Below are positions 32,551 to 44,857 of a DNA stretch of 64,000 nt, in pieces. Each line of letters begins with the position of its first letter. Position 1 is the first letter of the stretch. The notes below the pieces were generated by a model. It saw nothing but the letters and a program-made list of their open reading frames with translations, had not been told where the DNA came from and searched no databases. Position numbers and translations under genes: made by a program. The DNA is from Halichoerus grypus (taxonomy: Eukaryota; Chordata; Mammalia; Carnivora; Phocidae), in contig NC_135714.1 of the NCBI RefSeq assembly GCF_964656455.1, forward strand, positions 128,148,131 to 128,212,130, in the 5' to 3' direction.

Positions 32551-35500
32551 GCCCCAGTATTTCTGTAGCTGGGAGAGACTTATAAAAAGACCAGACATGA
32601 TAGCCAGGCCCAATGCACATACTTAATTTGTTGCATGGAAAAATGCACATTTTGTGAAATTCCTGTTGTATAAATTGAAACCCACCTACGACCTCCACCT
32701 TTGCTACTTTCTGTTCTAAAAAGTAGTTTAACAAGAAAAGCCAGTTGGCCTGTGTATAAGTTTTATACCAGAGGCAAGTGGTGATCAACTGGTCTTGAAA
32801 ATGTTAAGCTCAGTAGGGGGAAATTTTTCTTTTTAAGCTACTAACCCACATTTTGGTATTATGTTGCCTTAATCTTGAACTGAAAGATCTATCACTTCAT
32901 TCAATGTTTGCTTTAGAACCTTTGCCTAGATGCCAAAAATCCCATAGGTATATTTCTGGTGTTTAGTGAATTCACCTACCTTTTTGCTTTGTGATATTTT
33001 GACTCAAAATTGAGTGAAGGTGATTACTTGAAATCATCAGTGATTTTTAAAGTTAATTTTTGACTTTTGGTGTGTCATAGATAACTTTTGGATTTGTTTT
33101 GCTGTTTTTGTAATCTATCATGAATGTCTGCTAATCACAATTTCTACCAATATTTACAAGTTGATTAGATTTCATGAAAGGGTCATTCATCATGTCTTTT
33201 GGTAAAAACAAGGACAGGCGCAAAGTCAGTACAATATTTTAGAATGTGTAGCTGATTTAGGAAATTATTTAGTCCACAGCCTGTTAATTTTATAGATGAG
33301 AAATCTTTGGGCGTTCATGATAGCTTTGGAGAGCCAGTTGGAATCTTTGGTGGTTCTCTTCCAAACGAAGCCTGACTCAGAATTTTGTATGTGATCACAG
33401 ACCACAGAGCAGTTTATGAAACTCCACTTTGGCCCATTTTATGCTGTTCCCTTAGTTGAGGGGAGTTTTTATGTTCAGTCTTAGAGTCATTGATTTTTCT
33501 GGAGAGCAAAAGTTAAGCTTGACCATGGTCCTCCATATTCTTAATCAAATCTAAACTAAAAATGGCTTCATGGAGAAAAATAGTGCTAGAGTCTGTATTT
33601 GGTTTTTCAGTGACGCTGTGCAATTTTCTGGATTTAAAAATTAACCTCTAGCAAATTTTTTTTAAGTAAGGAAGAACACTTCAAACAATAAGACTAGCTT
33701 TCATGAATATTCTCTTTATGTATTTTTAGAATATTTTAATTGTAGTGTGATGCAGCTGCCAGACTCAGAGCACAAAGTGTTGGAAAGCTCTGTAGTCATT
33801 AGAGGTTCGCCTCCACAGAAGTTTAATTTTCTCAGCCTGAGGACTGTTGCAATGAAGCAGTGCTTATCCAGAAAGAGCATTCTGCTTTTCCTTACGTATT
33901 TCAGGCTCTTCCTAAGACTTGAAATAATACAAGTTTTATTTAAAATTTTCTTTGTTTTGTAATGGTTTATGGCAAGCTTCTCTAAATGTGAGCATGAAGA
34001 CATTTGATTATATTTGAAAATATTGTTCTTTGTTTGCCCACATGCAAAGTCATTAAAATGCCATTTAAAATATGAGTTATGGAAGGTATTTAAATATCTG
34101 TGCATGGGTACTTATTGAAACTGACATTCAGTTACATGGTTGTGTTTCTGAAGGATTAAGTTTATTAAACACCTAGTCTGTAGTATCACTTATGCTATAT
34201 ATTTTTAGTGGTAAAATATGGTTGACACATGCCATTGTGAAATGGAAATTAAAAAGACAGTTTTTATAAAAAGCAAAAGTTGTGTAAATGGAAACTCCTG
34301 AAAGTCTCATTAGACAACTTAATCCCGATTTTAACATTTTCACTTAACACAGTAGCCCAGATTTTTATGTGTAGATAAAAGTTTAAAACTTTTCTAGTTT
34401 TAAAATAGATTTTCACTGCCAGAGGATTCCTGCCCAGGCCACACCAGTCAATGTCTTAATCACTTCTTCAGCTTGTAGAATTTAAGAGGGTTGTGGTCAG
34501 TGTGATTGTGCCCTGAGGGGCTGATTATATGCACTGGAGTCAGAAAATGAAAATTGAAATTGGATTTAAATACATTCATTTCCTATGACACACAGTCACA
34601 CTCTAATATTGAATGACACAAAGTTCACACTTAAGCAGTAAGGACTGTCATTAAAGATTTTTAATGATGGGAAAGATACCAACCTTTAGTGCCAAATATT
34701 GTGGCAGAGTATTTACACATGCCATTTCATTCTTGTGATCATGATCACCCTGAGGTGGGCATATGGCAGTATCTCTACAAGGAATGTTACAGAGCATATC
34801 CAAAGAACTTTTGTCCTTTGGTGTCAGTTAGACATCTTGGATATGATAGTGTACGTATGCTATGTAGGCTGGCTTTGCTCCAGACATTTTTCTGTTACTC
34901 TCAGAGCTGGTTTTCAAGATTCAAAGGAAGATCAGATTTATTACTGTATAATTATTTTTAATTGTTTTCCAGAATCTGTTATGGAGCATGATTATTTACT
35001 TTAGTCTTTAGACTTACCTCTAAATAGCTTCCTAGACTTTCCCCCAAACTTCTCTTCACCTTCAAATGATGAAAATTTCATTTATTTTCATCTACAGGTT
35101 ATGTTCCTTACTATCATTTATTTTGTAACTCAAGATGTCCTAGATTTGGTCATTGGAACCTTTTGTAAGTTAGATCTTTTGTCTTTTTGACATTTTAAGG
35201 ATACGTAGGAGAGTAAAGATTATAGGGAACCTTGTCAGGTTCATAATTAGACTTTGTGGCAAACAAAAATATAACAGCAATTCTGTATCCCAGTGATTGC
35301 TCTAGGTCTGCTGTTCTCAGGTGTCTTCTAATGTATAATCTTCCATGTGATTTCTGGTCATTGCACATCACTCCTGGATTCTGTGCAATTCTGTTTTTGT
35401 CTCTGTTATATGTTTGCCATTAAACCCCTAGAATCTAGGGCCTAGGATATATCTGAGTTGATTGGTTATTGTCCAACATAAGAGCACCATGATAGGCCAT

Positions 35501-35602
35501 TAGTCTTCATTTTCTTGACCTACAGATGGGTGCTTTTGGGGAAACACATTTGTTTTGAACAGAGTTGCTGTGTTGAGTTGTATGACCCTGCAGGCTATGT
35601 GC
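32551..35602. other. 3-kb repeat-poor interval of intron 2
   Basis: I see no SINE, L1 or DNA transposon here, unusual for this window; only a weak MIR-like scrap near 33280. No exon-like frame. See findings. Confidence 0.5.
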
Positions 35603-35618
35603 AGAAAACTTTGTTCTT

Positions 35619-35740
35619 TTTTTTTTTTTTAAGATTTTATTTTTAAGTAATTTCTACACTCAACGTGGGGCTTGAACTTATAACCCCGAGATCAAGAGTC
35701 ACATGCTTTAGTGACTGACCCAGTCAGGTGCCCAGAAGAG
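35619..35740 (-). mobile_element. Short tRNA-Lys-type SINE
   Basis: Minus strand: gggcacctgactgggtcagt, gactcttgatctcggggtta, aagccccacgttgagtgtag and A tail. Flanks agaaaactttgttctt and agagaactttgttctt are a 15/16 target duplication. Confidence 0.9.
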
Positions 35741-35807
35741 AGAGAACTTTGTTCTTAAGGGGTTTGTGAATATTGAGGGTATCTAGAGGTTAAGTGACTA
35801 TCTGGTT

Positions 35808-36037
35808 CAGTGGTTCTTGACTAAAAGTCACTTTGCCACCAAGGGGTTATTTGGAAATTGCTGGAGACATTTTTGGATGCTGTAACTGGAGTGGGGTAGG
35901 TAGAAATGGAGTACCCATTTCTAATGGGTCGAGGCCAGGGATGCTGCTAAATATCTTACAGTGCATAGGACATCCCTCCACAATAAAGAACGAACTGGTC
36001 CAAAACATCAATAGTGCTGAGATTAAGAAGCAATAGC
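35808..36037 (+). repeat. MER20-like hAT element
   Basis: Opens tcagtggttcttgactaaaa, includes ctggagacatttttggatgc and gaggccagggatgctgctaa, ends aatagtgctgagattaagaa. About 230 bp, near full length. Confidence 0.8.
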
Positions 36038-36229
36038 CTAATTTTAATGGATATAAGGAGGAATGATATGGGGGTATTGAGAGGGAAATGCTAGTTTTTT
36101 GGAGTGGCCAGTGTAAGAGATGTAGGTAGGTATGTATGATCGAGAATAGGTTTTTGAAATTAAAAAGGCAAGGGCAAGCTTATGCACAGCATACACTGCA
36201 TTTCTGAAGGATGGGAACCTCATCCATTG

Positions 36230-36310
36230 GGCTTTGGATTGGCACTGAAGAATTGTGAGAGGATCAGACTTGCATTTTAGAAAGTTTACTTGGAGAGTGT
36301 GAAATGAGTT
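36230..36310 (+). repeat. L2 fragment
   Basis: ggatcagacttgcattttag followed by aaagtttacttggagagtgt resembles the L2 segment. Confidence 0.45.
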
Positions 36311-36540
36311 CAGAAAGATGATCAGTCCTAAAGGATTCAGTGTCCCAGAATATGGGAAGTTGTTTTAGATGATATTATTTCAAAGTTGTAATATGTTTTA
36401 CAGTTTCCTAAATGGTCATAGGAGGTGGTTCCTAAACTGTGTTCCAGATAAGAAGCAGACATTCCTTAAAGAAATTTAAGTACTTTCAGAGGGTAAAGGT
36501 TTGGTTTTAGCAGGAAATGAGAGAGATAATGTAGTTCAGT

Positions 36541-36737
36541 TTCTTTTTCTTTTTTTTTTTTAAGATTTTATTTATTTATTTGACAGAGAGCGAGAGAGGG
36601 AACATAAGCAGGGGGAGAAGGAGAAGCAGGCTTCCCACGGAGCAGGGAGCCCGATGTGGGGGGCTCGATCCTAGGACCCTGGGATCATGACCTGAGCCAA
36701 AGGCAGACGCTTAATGACTGAGCCACCCAGGCGCCCC
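36541..36737 (-). mobile_element. Carnivore SINE
   Basis: Minus-strand head ggggcgcctgggtggctcag, middle ggtcatgatcccagggtcct, ctccctgctccgtgggaagc and AAATAAATAAAATCTTA tail. Antisense to DCLK2. Confidence 0.95.
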
Positions 36738-37394
36738 ATGTAGTGGCGTTACCTTAAGTCCATGGACAGAAAGTATTATTTGGCTGGAGATTATAGAAAA
36801 TCTTCACAGTGGCTGGGAAGAAGTGGTATTTTAGTGCATTCATTAATTTTCCTTGTACTTTTTGTGCTGTCAAACTATTTCAGGTGTTTGTGGCAGGATG
36901 GATATCAGTATTGTTATTTAGAAGAAATGCTGAGATGTTGGTAACCGTGCCTTTTCTTATTGTTACTGGAATTGTGCCTGCTTTTTCCCTTCCTTTCACA
37001 GCAGACACCTGATATGATCTAGGTGATCTGTGACCATGAAGTAAATTTATATTTGAGAAAACCTGTTATTGCAGTATGAAACTACTGCAATATTCTATCT
37101 CCAGTAGCACATTTGTGAATGACTTAAAAATATAGTCATTGTGACATCTAGGAAACTTAAATACAAAGGTGCTTCTTGGTAATAAAAGAGAAGAATACCT
37201 TTCCTTAAAATTATTACAGTGGCATAGAAAACAAATGGTCCAGTCTTCAAGAGTCAGTTATGATATGATCTTTAAAATTTTTAATAGCTTTAAAAAATGT
37301 AAATGCTCCTGTGCTTTGTCTAATAAGGTGCGTTATCAGAATTATATTGTTCAAAGTAGTTTATTGAAGAACTATCCCTACTTAATTTTAAAAA

Positions 37395-38265
37395 TCAAGT
37401 GTTTTGCCACTCTGGAAAACAGTATGGAGATTCCTCAAAAAGTTAAAAAGTTAAAAATAGAACTACCCTATGACCCAGCATTTACACTACTAGGTATGTA
37501 GCCAAAGGATAAAAAAATGCTAATTTGAAAGGACATATACACCCTGATGTTTATAGCAGCATTATCAACAATAGCCAAATTATGGAAAGAGCCCAAATGT
37601 CCATCACCTGATGAAAGGATAAAGAAGATGTGGTGTGTGTATGTATATGTATGTATATATATGGAATATTACTCAGCCATCAAAAAGAATGAGATCATGC
37701 CATTTGCAATAATGTGGTTGGAGCTAGAGTGTATTATGCTAAGTGAAATAAGTTGAGAAAGACAAATACTATATGATTTCTTTTTTTTTTTTTTTTTAAG
37801 ATTTTATTTGAGAGAGAGAGAGAGAGAATGAGCAGGGTGAGGAGGAGCAGAGGGTGAGGGAGAAGCAGACTTCCCACTGAGCAGGTAGCCCAGCGTGGGG
37901 CTCAATCCCAGGACCCTGAGATCATGACCCAAGCCAAAGGCAGACGCTTAACCAACTGAGCCACCCAGGCGCCGCCCCCCTCCATATGATTTCACTCATA
38001 TATGAAATTTAAGAAACAAAACAGATAAACATAGGGGAAAAAAACCAGGGAAACCATAGAACAGACTGTTAACAGAGAACAAACAGGGTTGATAGAGGGA
38101 GGTAGGTGGGGGATGGGCTAAATAGGTGATGGATATTAAGGAGGGCAGTGGTTGTGATGAGCACTGTGTGTTATATGTAAGCGATGGAACATAAATTCTA
38201 CTCCTGAAACTAAAATTGCACTGTGTGTTAACTAACTGGAATTAAAAAAAGAAAAACTACTTAAA
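37395..38265 (+). mobile_element. L1 3' part, sense, with end of ORF2
   Basis: Translation fragments give L1 ORF2 C-terminal sequence (MFIAALSTIAKLWKEPKCPS, MEYYSAIKKNEIMPFA). Then the 3' UTR follows with tcactcatatatgaaattta and tgttaactaactggaattaa. Stops and frameshifts make it non-functional. Split by the SINE at 37781-37983. Confidence 0.92.
37781..37983 (-). mobile_element. Carnivore SINE nested in L1
   Basis: Minus-strand head ggcgcctgggtggctcagtt and poly-A tail seen as T-run on +. Target duplication atatgatttc at 37771-37780 and 37984-37993. Confidence 0.94.
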
Positions 38266-38482
38266 AATATATAAAAAATAAAAGTAACAGAGTATTGCAC
38301 TGAAGTTCATTAATTTATACCCAAAAAATCCCATGTCCAAAATACTAAGTGGAATATGTCATTTTTTCCCTAAATTCTAAAACCTATGTGGTTAAGTCCA
38401 TCCCATTTTATTTTTTAATAAACAACAAATGTTTATTTACCACGAAAAAATCAATAGTGTTTCTTCCTAAAATCAAAATTTT

Positions 38483-38715
38483 GGGGGCGCCTGGGTGGCT
38501 CAGTCATTAAGCGTCTGCCTTCAGCTCAGGTCATGATCCCAGGGTCCTGGGATCGAGCCCCGCATTGGGCTCCCTGCTCAGCGGGAAGCCAGCTTCTCCC
38601 TCTCCCACTCCCACTCCCCCTGTGTTCCCTCTCTCACTGTGTCTCTCTCTGTCAAATAAAATCTTAAAACAACAACAACAACAAAAAACCCCACTAAAAA
38701 AAGAAATAATAAAAT
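38483..38715 (+). mobile_element. Carnivore SINE with (CAA)n tail
   Basis: Head gggggcgcctgggtggctca, ctccctgctcagcgggaagc, tctgtcaaataaaatcttaa and a tail of CAA units. Target duplication aaaatcaaaatttt at 38469-38482 and 38716-38729. Confidence 0.95.
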
Positions 38716-39119
38716 AAAATCAAAATTTTCTTCTTTACTCATGGAAATAAAAATTGCTTTGAAGGGGTGCCTAATCTCCATTAATGATATGACTTTTCAC
38801 GCAGTTGTGTTTGCAGTTTTCGTGCTGATATATTTAGGCTAATTTAGTGACACACAAGATGCTGTGTCACATTGTATAATGGTTCCTGGTTAATGGCTTC
38901 CTCAAACTATGTTTAAAGCAGGTTAGGCCTTGATATAGGGAAATGAGATATATAAGATATAGATACATAGATTATCTGTAAATAATATCTGTAATAAAAA
39001 AAGACATATAAAATTTCCTTGTTAAGCTGACATCCGGTCTACCAGGCTGTACTTACTCTGGAATACTGAAGCAGAGCTGTGGTGCTCAGAAGTGCTCAGC
39101 ATTCTTGAGAGCCTGTGAC

Positions 39120-39500
39120 TGCCAGCTCATTCAGAACACGGATGAGGTGAAGTCCCTGCTCTTGAGGCGCTTATACTCTATTGGGCGAGGAAACTGAAAA
39201 CACATGCCCTAATTAGACAGTGACAAAGCGTTCATAGATATTGCTCTTCAGTTAAAGACAGAAGTAGGAACCAGAGGAATTGGGAAGCGTTCATGAAGAA
39301 ATAGAATGTCAAATGGGCTTCCGCTGGGGAGACGGATTTAGAGAGACTGTTTGCACCAACCACACGCGGCAGCAGGCAAAAGCAAGAGAGAACACAAATG
39401 GCAGTACCAAGGGGAATGTGGTTAATGGTTAATGTCAGGATATAGTGGGAAATGAATTTGGAGAAATTTGGAGGGGGAGTAGACATAAGTTCATACAGAG
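39120..39500. repeat. L2-like fragment
   Basis: aagtccctgctcttgaggcg, cttatactctattgggcgag and acagtgacaaagcgttcata follow L2 3' order. The rest is too diverged to bound. Confidence 0.45.
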
Positions 39501-40041
39501 AGCTACGTGGAGGGAGAAGGTCAGCTGTTGATGAAGCAGCAATGGAATAAGACTGTTTTGGAGTCAGTCTGCCTTTGGACTGAGGCTGAGGCAGAAGAAG
39601 GGCCCATCAGGCGACGCCCTCGGCAGTCTCGGTCTGGTCCAGAGTAGCATGGCAGAAGTAAGACGAGGGCGGAAGATGTGATGCGGAAAAACCAGACTAA
39701 GTGTAAGATCTGTAATTTGGGCTACTGGGAAAATTGGAGAGTGCTGAGAGCAACACAGAATTTGAAGAGCTACTCCAGTGCCCTTCATAGGATCGCCAAA
39801 CCGCAGAGCTGGCATCAAGTCCTACCACAGAAACCCTGCAAAATCTTGGTTTCCTAAGGGGCCGCTAAGGGTTTAAAGTTTACTCTGAACAGTGTGGAAT
39901 GAGAAAAATCAGAAATATTAAGGACTGGAAGTATGGCTTCTGCAGTAACTTGATCATTTTATTAGGGGGGTATGGCAGCTCATTATGATGTTTGAGGTAG
40001 AAAAAAGCCTGGTACATTTTCATCTCGGAGTGAATTAAATT

Positions 40042-40129
40042 AATTTACTTTTATTTTTTTTATTAAGTTCAGTTACCCAACATATAGTACGTCATTAGTT
40101 TTTGATGTAGTGTTCAGTGATTCATTAGT
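40042..40129 (-). mobile_element. Very short young L1 3' end, antisense
   Basis: attaagttcagttacccaac, gtcattagtttttgatgtag and ttcagtgattcattag are carnivore L1 3' UTR reversed. Target duplication tgaattaaatt at 40031-40041 and 40130-40140. Confidence 0.85.
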
Positions 40130-40467
40130 TGAATTAAATTTGTTTTAAAAAGTAACCACTTCACTGTAATGTTGGGCCTGAGGTAGAAATAATGTTTTTG
40201 TTTTTAAATTACATGTCACAAATTGCTTCTGTGGAAGTTTAAAAAAAATAAATATTTTTTGTGTGAAGAAAAATTATTTTTACCTGAGTAAAACTTAGAC
40301 CTAGTTTATGTAGCAAATATCCTTATTTTGCTGTTAGGCTGCTATGACCCCAGCAAACGTGACATTTTGCCTGGAGTGCATTTTGCATGATCTGTGGAAG
40401 CCTGTGAGACCGTCCTGTGAGAAAGTAGATGAGGTCCCTTTTTAACCTTTATCTGGGTCCGTTATCT

Positions 40468-40667
40468 TTTTTCTTTCTTTTTTTTTTTTAAGATTTTATT
40501 TATTTGTCAGAGAGAGTGCTCACAAGTAGGGAGAGCAACAGAGGGAGAGGGAGAAGCAGGTCTCCCGCTGAGCAGGGAGCCCGATGCGGGGCTCGATCCC
40601 AGGACCCTGAGATCATGACCTGAGCCGAAGGCAGATGCTTAACTGACTGAGCCACCCAGGCACCCCT
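40468..40667 (-). mobile_element. Carnivore SINE
   Basis: Minus-strand head ggggtgcctgggtggctcag, ctccctgctcagcgggagac, AAATAAAATCTT tail. Flanks gggtccgttatct and gagtctgttatct match 11/13. Confidence 0.94.
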
Positions 40668-41594
40668 GAGTCTGTTATCTGGGTCCTCCAACCATCCTGA
40701 GTTACCAGAGGCATTGGGTTCCAGAGTCACTGTTCCCTCGTCAGAAACCTTTTTATTAGAGGTAGAAATGCTTTAGGAGTCCTGGGGAGACATTCCTAGA
40801 TGCTGGTCACCTCATTGCCCCTTGGCCCCTCTGTTCCTTCTCTAGTGACATGTACTGCCCCTCCTGGGCAGAGGTGAGCCTCCCTTTCTTGGAACTAATC
40901 CACTGAGTAGCAGTGTGGGAATCCAGGGGCCAGGACCAGCTACTTAATTTGTGGGGCCCAGTGCAAAGTGAAAATGCAGGGATCCTTGTTCAAAAATTAA
41001 GAATTTTAAGACTTCAACATCAGAATATTAAAGCAAGCCTGGGGCTCTGTGCACCTGCCCAGGTCACATGCCCACAGAGCCAATCCTGTGTGTGGGAACA
41101 AGCTGTGGTATCCTGACCTTCTCTCAAGGTCTTGTGAAGCACAGAAGGCCTGCCTTGCTTTCCACCCAGATGGAAGAAGGCACACAGGAGACCGGCTGCT
41201 GCTTCTACCTTCTTCTCATGTATCCCTGCCCATGATCCAGTGTTAAGGAGGGTGGTAGGTAGCTCCCTCCATGCCTTCTGCACTCAGATTGGTTTTGTTA
41301 ATTAGGAGCATTGTTCCTATACAATTGGTTGACTTTTCCTGGTGTTCAAGCGCTAGGTTGTAAGCTCCAAAATACAGGAAAAAATTCAAAATTTAGTGAG
41401 GAATGTGGGCTATGAATCAAAGTGTATGGGTAGGCTGAACCTTACGTGGGAAGCGGTGTTAGGGAAGTAGAGGCTTTGTTTTAAGGAACAATAGCAAGAT
41501 GGGAGAGCTTTCAATGCCAGGGGTGGTAGAATTGAATCTGTTCACCATAGTTATTAAAGTTATTAAAGTTGCTGCAAATACTGAATTAGCAAAT

Positions 41595-42157
41595 ACTGTT
41601 CTGTTGTCCTAGGGGTAGTACCAGGTTAGGTTCCTGTGAGCCTGTGGTCACAGTTTTCATAACCATTTAATATATAATCTTGTTTTATGTGTATTTCTGT
41701 TTAAAGACACCTTATTTAATATATGTATTGTTGATTCATTTACGTTGAACTCACCACCAGCGGCACTGTAACTTAGGTCTGAGTGAAGCATATCTAACAC
41801 ATGTATTTTCTCTGTAAGACACATTGCAACCTTCTTGAACTTAGGAATGCTAGATAGCACTTCGGCACTATGCTTGGGGACCATTTTAAGCAGAAAACTA
41901 AAGCACAAAAATACAAACTCATGGGACTAATCAGACTGCAGAAAGCACAGAAACAAGATGGCAAAGCATCACTTTGCTCAACTCCAGCTGGGAATGTGTT
42001 TGTTGGGCAACTCAAAATTTTCACCACTGTGTGCATGTCAGCAAATGACCACAAAAACAGCATGAATATTGATTTGGGGGCTAAAAATAAATTTTGGGAC
42101 GTAGGCAAATTTGCAAATACAGAATCTGTGGATAATGAGGATCAAATGTACTTTGAA
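41595..42157. repeat. Tigger-like DNA transposon remnant
   Basis: Order of phrases: tgtcctaggggtagtaccag, taatcttgttttatgtgtat, tttctgtttaaagacacctt, aggaatgctagatagcactt, gggcaactcaaaattttcac and ataatgaggatcaaatgta. It matches a pogo/Tigger-class mammalian element as I recall it. The 126-codon frame at 41870-42250 is repeat-derived. Confidence 0.65.
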
Positions 42158-42950
42158 TTTCAGCTATTCCATCACAGTGAATGGGTCTGTATGGGAAAAT
42201 CATCTATTAACATGGCAAAAAGTGTTTATTCTTTATTATTAAGGGGATGATATAGTAGGATGTAATATATTCGTATATGATAAACTAGGGCAATGTTTTT
42301 AAAATTTGGGAGAGCTGAATCAGATGATGGGGAAAAAAATATTCTGTGTCAGACATTTCTAAATTAAACCTAAAATGCATATACTTCTCTCTGGTAAGAG
42401 AATGTGGAGAAGGTGTTGTGGGTTTGATAGCTGATTGTGTTAATAACAATCATTAGGTGTCAGCTAATTATAAGGTGTAGAAATAAAATGTCCAACTGAT
42501 AGTAGGTTACATTATTTTCAGTCCCTGAGTCATCTCGTGTAAACAAGGGTTGTAGCAAGGTGAGGAGATGAGAAGAATTCAGATAGGAAAAAGGCTTTGC
42601 ATGCCTTTAACAGAGAGTGATATAGCCCAAAGTATTGTCCAGTCTCTATTTCATGATTATAGGAATTCCACTGGAAGGCAGAATTTAGTGAGTATTTACG
42701 ATACAGTGTTGAAATTCACAAAATGAGATAACACATTTCCAAAGCATTCTCTTCTGAATTTCACTTTTGTGTTCAAAATATTTTGAGACATTCCTATGGA
42801 AGGGACTATTGTGTGAAATAAATTAGATAGGGCAGTGCTTGATATATTGACAAGATAATTGAAAGTGTCTGATGAAAATTTCAGTCACGTACAAGAAGCA
42901 GTTTGTGTGTGTGTGTGTAGCAAGGGATCCTATGTCAATGTTTTTTGTTT

Positions 42951-42982
42951 TTGTTTTTTTTAATTTTTTTATTGTTATGTTA
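42951..42982 (-). mobile_element. Minute L1-type insertion (32 bp)
   Basis: taatttttttattgttatgt is the reverse of the last bases of the carnivore L1. It lies between perfect copies of tcaatgttttttgttt (42935-42950 and 42983-42998). Confidence 0.7.
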
Positions 42983-43482
42983 TCAATGTTTTTTGTTTTA
43001 TTGGTATCTTGCAGCAAAGGTTTAAAATACTTTTTTTTTTCTTCATTTTTCTGCCTGCTAAAAACCCATACTGTTCTTTGCAGCCTGGTGTGCTGTTGGT
43101 TTATAGTTCTCACAGCAGTTTCCTAAAATCGTGTTCCTTCTCCTTGAGGCCTTCCATTTCACTAAGGAGACTAGGTTAGCAACTGCCCCCATTCTCCCTT
43201 TTGATACTGTTTTGCCCTTTAAATGAGTATATCTTTCTAAATAACTGTTTACCGACCTGCCTAAACCAAATGGTAATGTAGGACTGCTGATTATGAGGAA
43301 ATCTCAAGGATAAAAATCTTCATTTTTATAATGAAATGGTTGCTTATAATGCTTTTAAACAATTTGTGGACTCAGTTTTAGAAGATTGTTTTTCTAAATT
43401 ACTATTTTTCTTTATTTCTGGAGCAGTGGTTCCAAAAAAATCAAAATCACTCTCTCTCTATCTCTCTCTCATACACACTCTC

Positions 43483-43484
<2 letters not shown>

Positions 43485-43516
<32 letters not shown>
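43485..43516 (+). repeat. (TG)16 microsatellite
   Basis: Sixteen uninterrupted TG units, preceded by a CT-rich run at 43450-43470. Likely polymorphic. Confidence 0.97.
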
Positions 43517-43518
<2 letters not shown>

Positions 43519-43734
43519 TTTCAGGTTATATTTAGGAAAAGCTTAATTCATGGAGGTTCGTGGTGCATATTATCACGTTAATGTATTTGAAAAGTCCTGC
43601 AGTGAAAAACCTGTTCGGACATTTCCCAAACTGTTTGGTCATGGAAACTTTTCATGCAGAATATCCTTTTGATAACCCCTTAGACTAATGTTCCATAAAA
43701 TGCTGTCCTAAAGACAAATGCTTAAATGTTACCA

Positions 43735-44600
43735 CTTAGTCAAATATAGTATCTTCTATGTGCTAGGCACTGGGATGAGTAGAACTGGTGACAAAGACTT
43801 GTCAGGATCCACAAGAAGTGAGCAGTGAAGAATGATAAAATACAATGTGATAGAGTAAGTACAAGGTGCTGTGAAAGAATGTGAGAAGGGCACCTCACTG
43901 ACACTTGGCAGGGAAGGCCACTTGAAGGAAGCATTCAGGTTCATTCATTCATTTTGCAAAAATGAGTATCTTCTAGAATGGATGATACAACTACGAATAA
44001 GATCAGGTCTCTGTTCTCATGAAGATTAAATTCCACTGGGGGAAGGCAGATAATAAGCAAGTAAACAATTTAAGATTTTTGATACTGAAAAGTACTATGA
44101 AGAAAATGAGGAAGGTAGCTGAAGTTGGGTTGACAAGAATTTGGGTTTTTCTCAGTGATGGGCACTGAAAGGATAATCGAGTCATGGAGTTTTGACCCCA
44201 TCAGCAGTGGACCATGAAAGCTGGATGAGGAAGGAAGCCAAGTCTAGAGGAATCCCATAGAAGGTGGAAGGTGTATGGTTAAGGAACTAAAATTCCAGAG
44301 ATCAATGGATAGGATTGAGAGAGTTAGAAGAATAGGAAGTTTGTGGTCATGGGAGATATTTTATTTTAAGGATTCATAAGTGCGTCCCACTGATAGATGA
44401 AGTCCAAGATGTGGCAGTGGTCTACAGTGGCCAAAGAACTGGCTGCACTGGTCACACTGGAGCCGAGGAGGTTGTCCTGATGATCAACATGGTCATAATG
44501 CCACTCAGTAGAAGTACTTGGGATGGAGAGGCCGTGAACCTAGGTCTAACACCTTTAGAGGGGGAGGGGGAATGACAGAACTGGAAAAAAAAAAGTGGTG
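43735..44600 (+). repeat. L2 tract
   Basis: tatgtgctaggcactgggat, cattcattcattttgcaaaa, ctctgttctcatgaagatta, ccactgggggaaggcagata and ataagcaagtaaacaattta follow L2 3' order, probably in two copies. The distal part is too diverged to bound. Confidence 0.6.
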
Positions 44601-44654
44601 TAACTAGATGGTGAGAGACTCAAAGGAATAGAAGATTAAGAAAAAAAATACGGG

Positions 44655-44857
44655 AGGGGCGCCTGGGTGGCTCAGTTGTTAAGCGTCTGCCTTCGGCTGG
44701 GGTCATGGTCCCAGGGTCCTGGGATTGAGCCCCGCAGCGGGCTCCCTGCTCGGCGGGAGGCCTGCTTCTCCCTCTCCCACTCCCCCTGCTTGTGTTCCCT
44801 CTCTCGCTGTGTCTCTCTCTGTCAAATGAATGAATAAAATCTTTAAAAAAAAAAAAT
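44655..44857 (+). mobile_element. Carnivore SINE
   Basis: Head ggggcgcctgggtggctcag, ctccctgctcggcgggaggc, ccctgcttgtgttccctctc, tctgtcaaatgaatgaataa and A tail. Confidence 0.96.

Noticed and set aside
37169..37756. Plus-strand protein gene
   Set aside because: The second half is L1 ORF2 sequence; the element is 5'-truncated, frameshifted and split by a SINE.
41870..42250. 126-codon ORF as a novel small protein
   Set aside because: It falls inside a Tigger-like repeat and its residues do not resemble a transposase domain; it is a chance frame.
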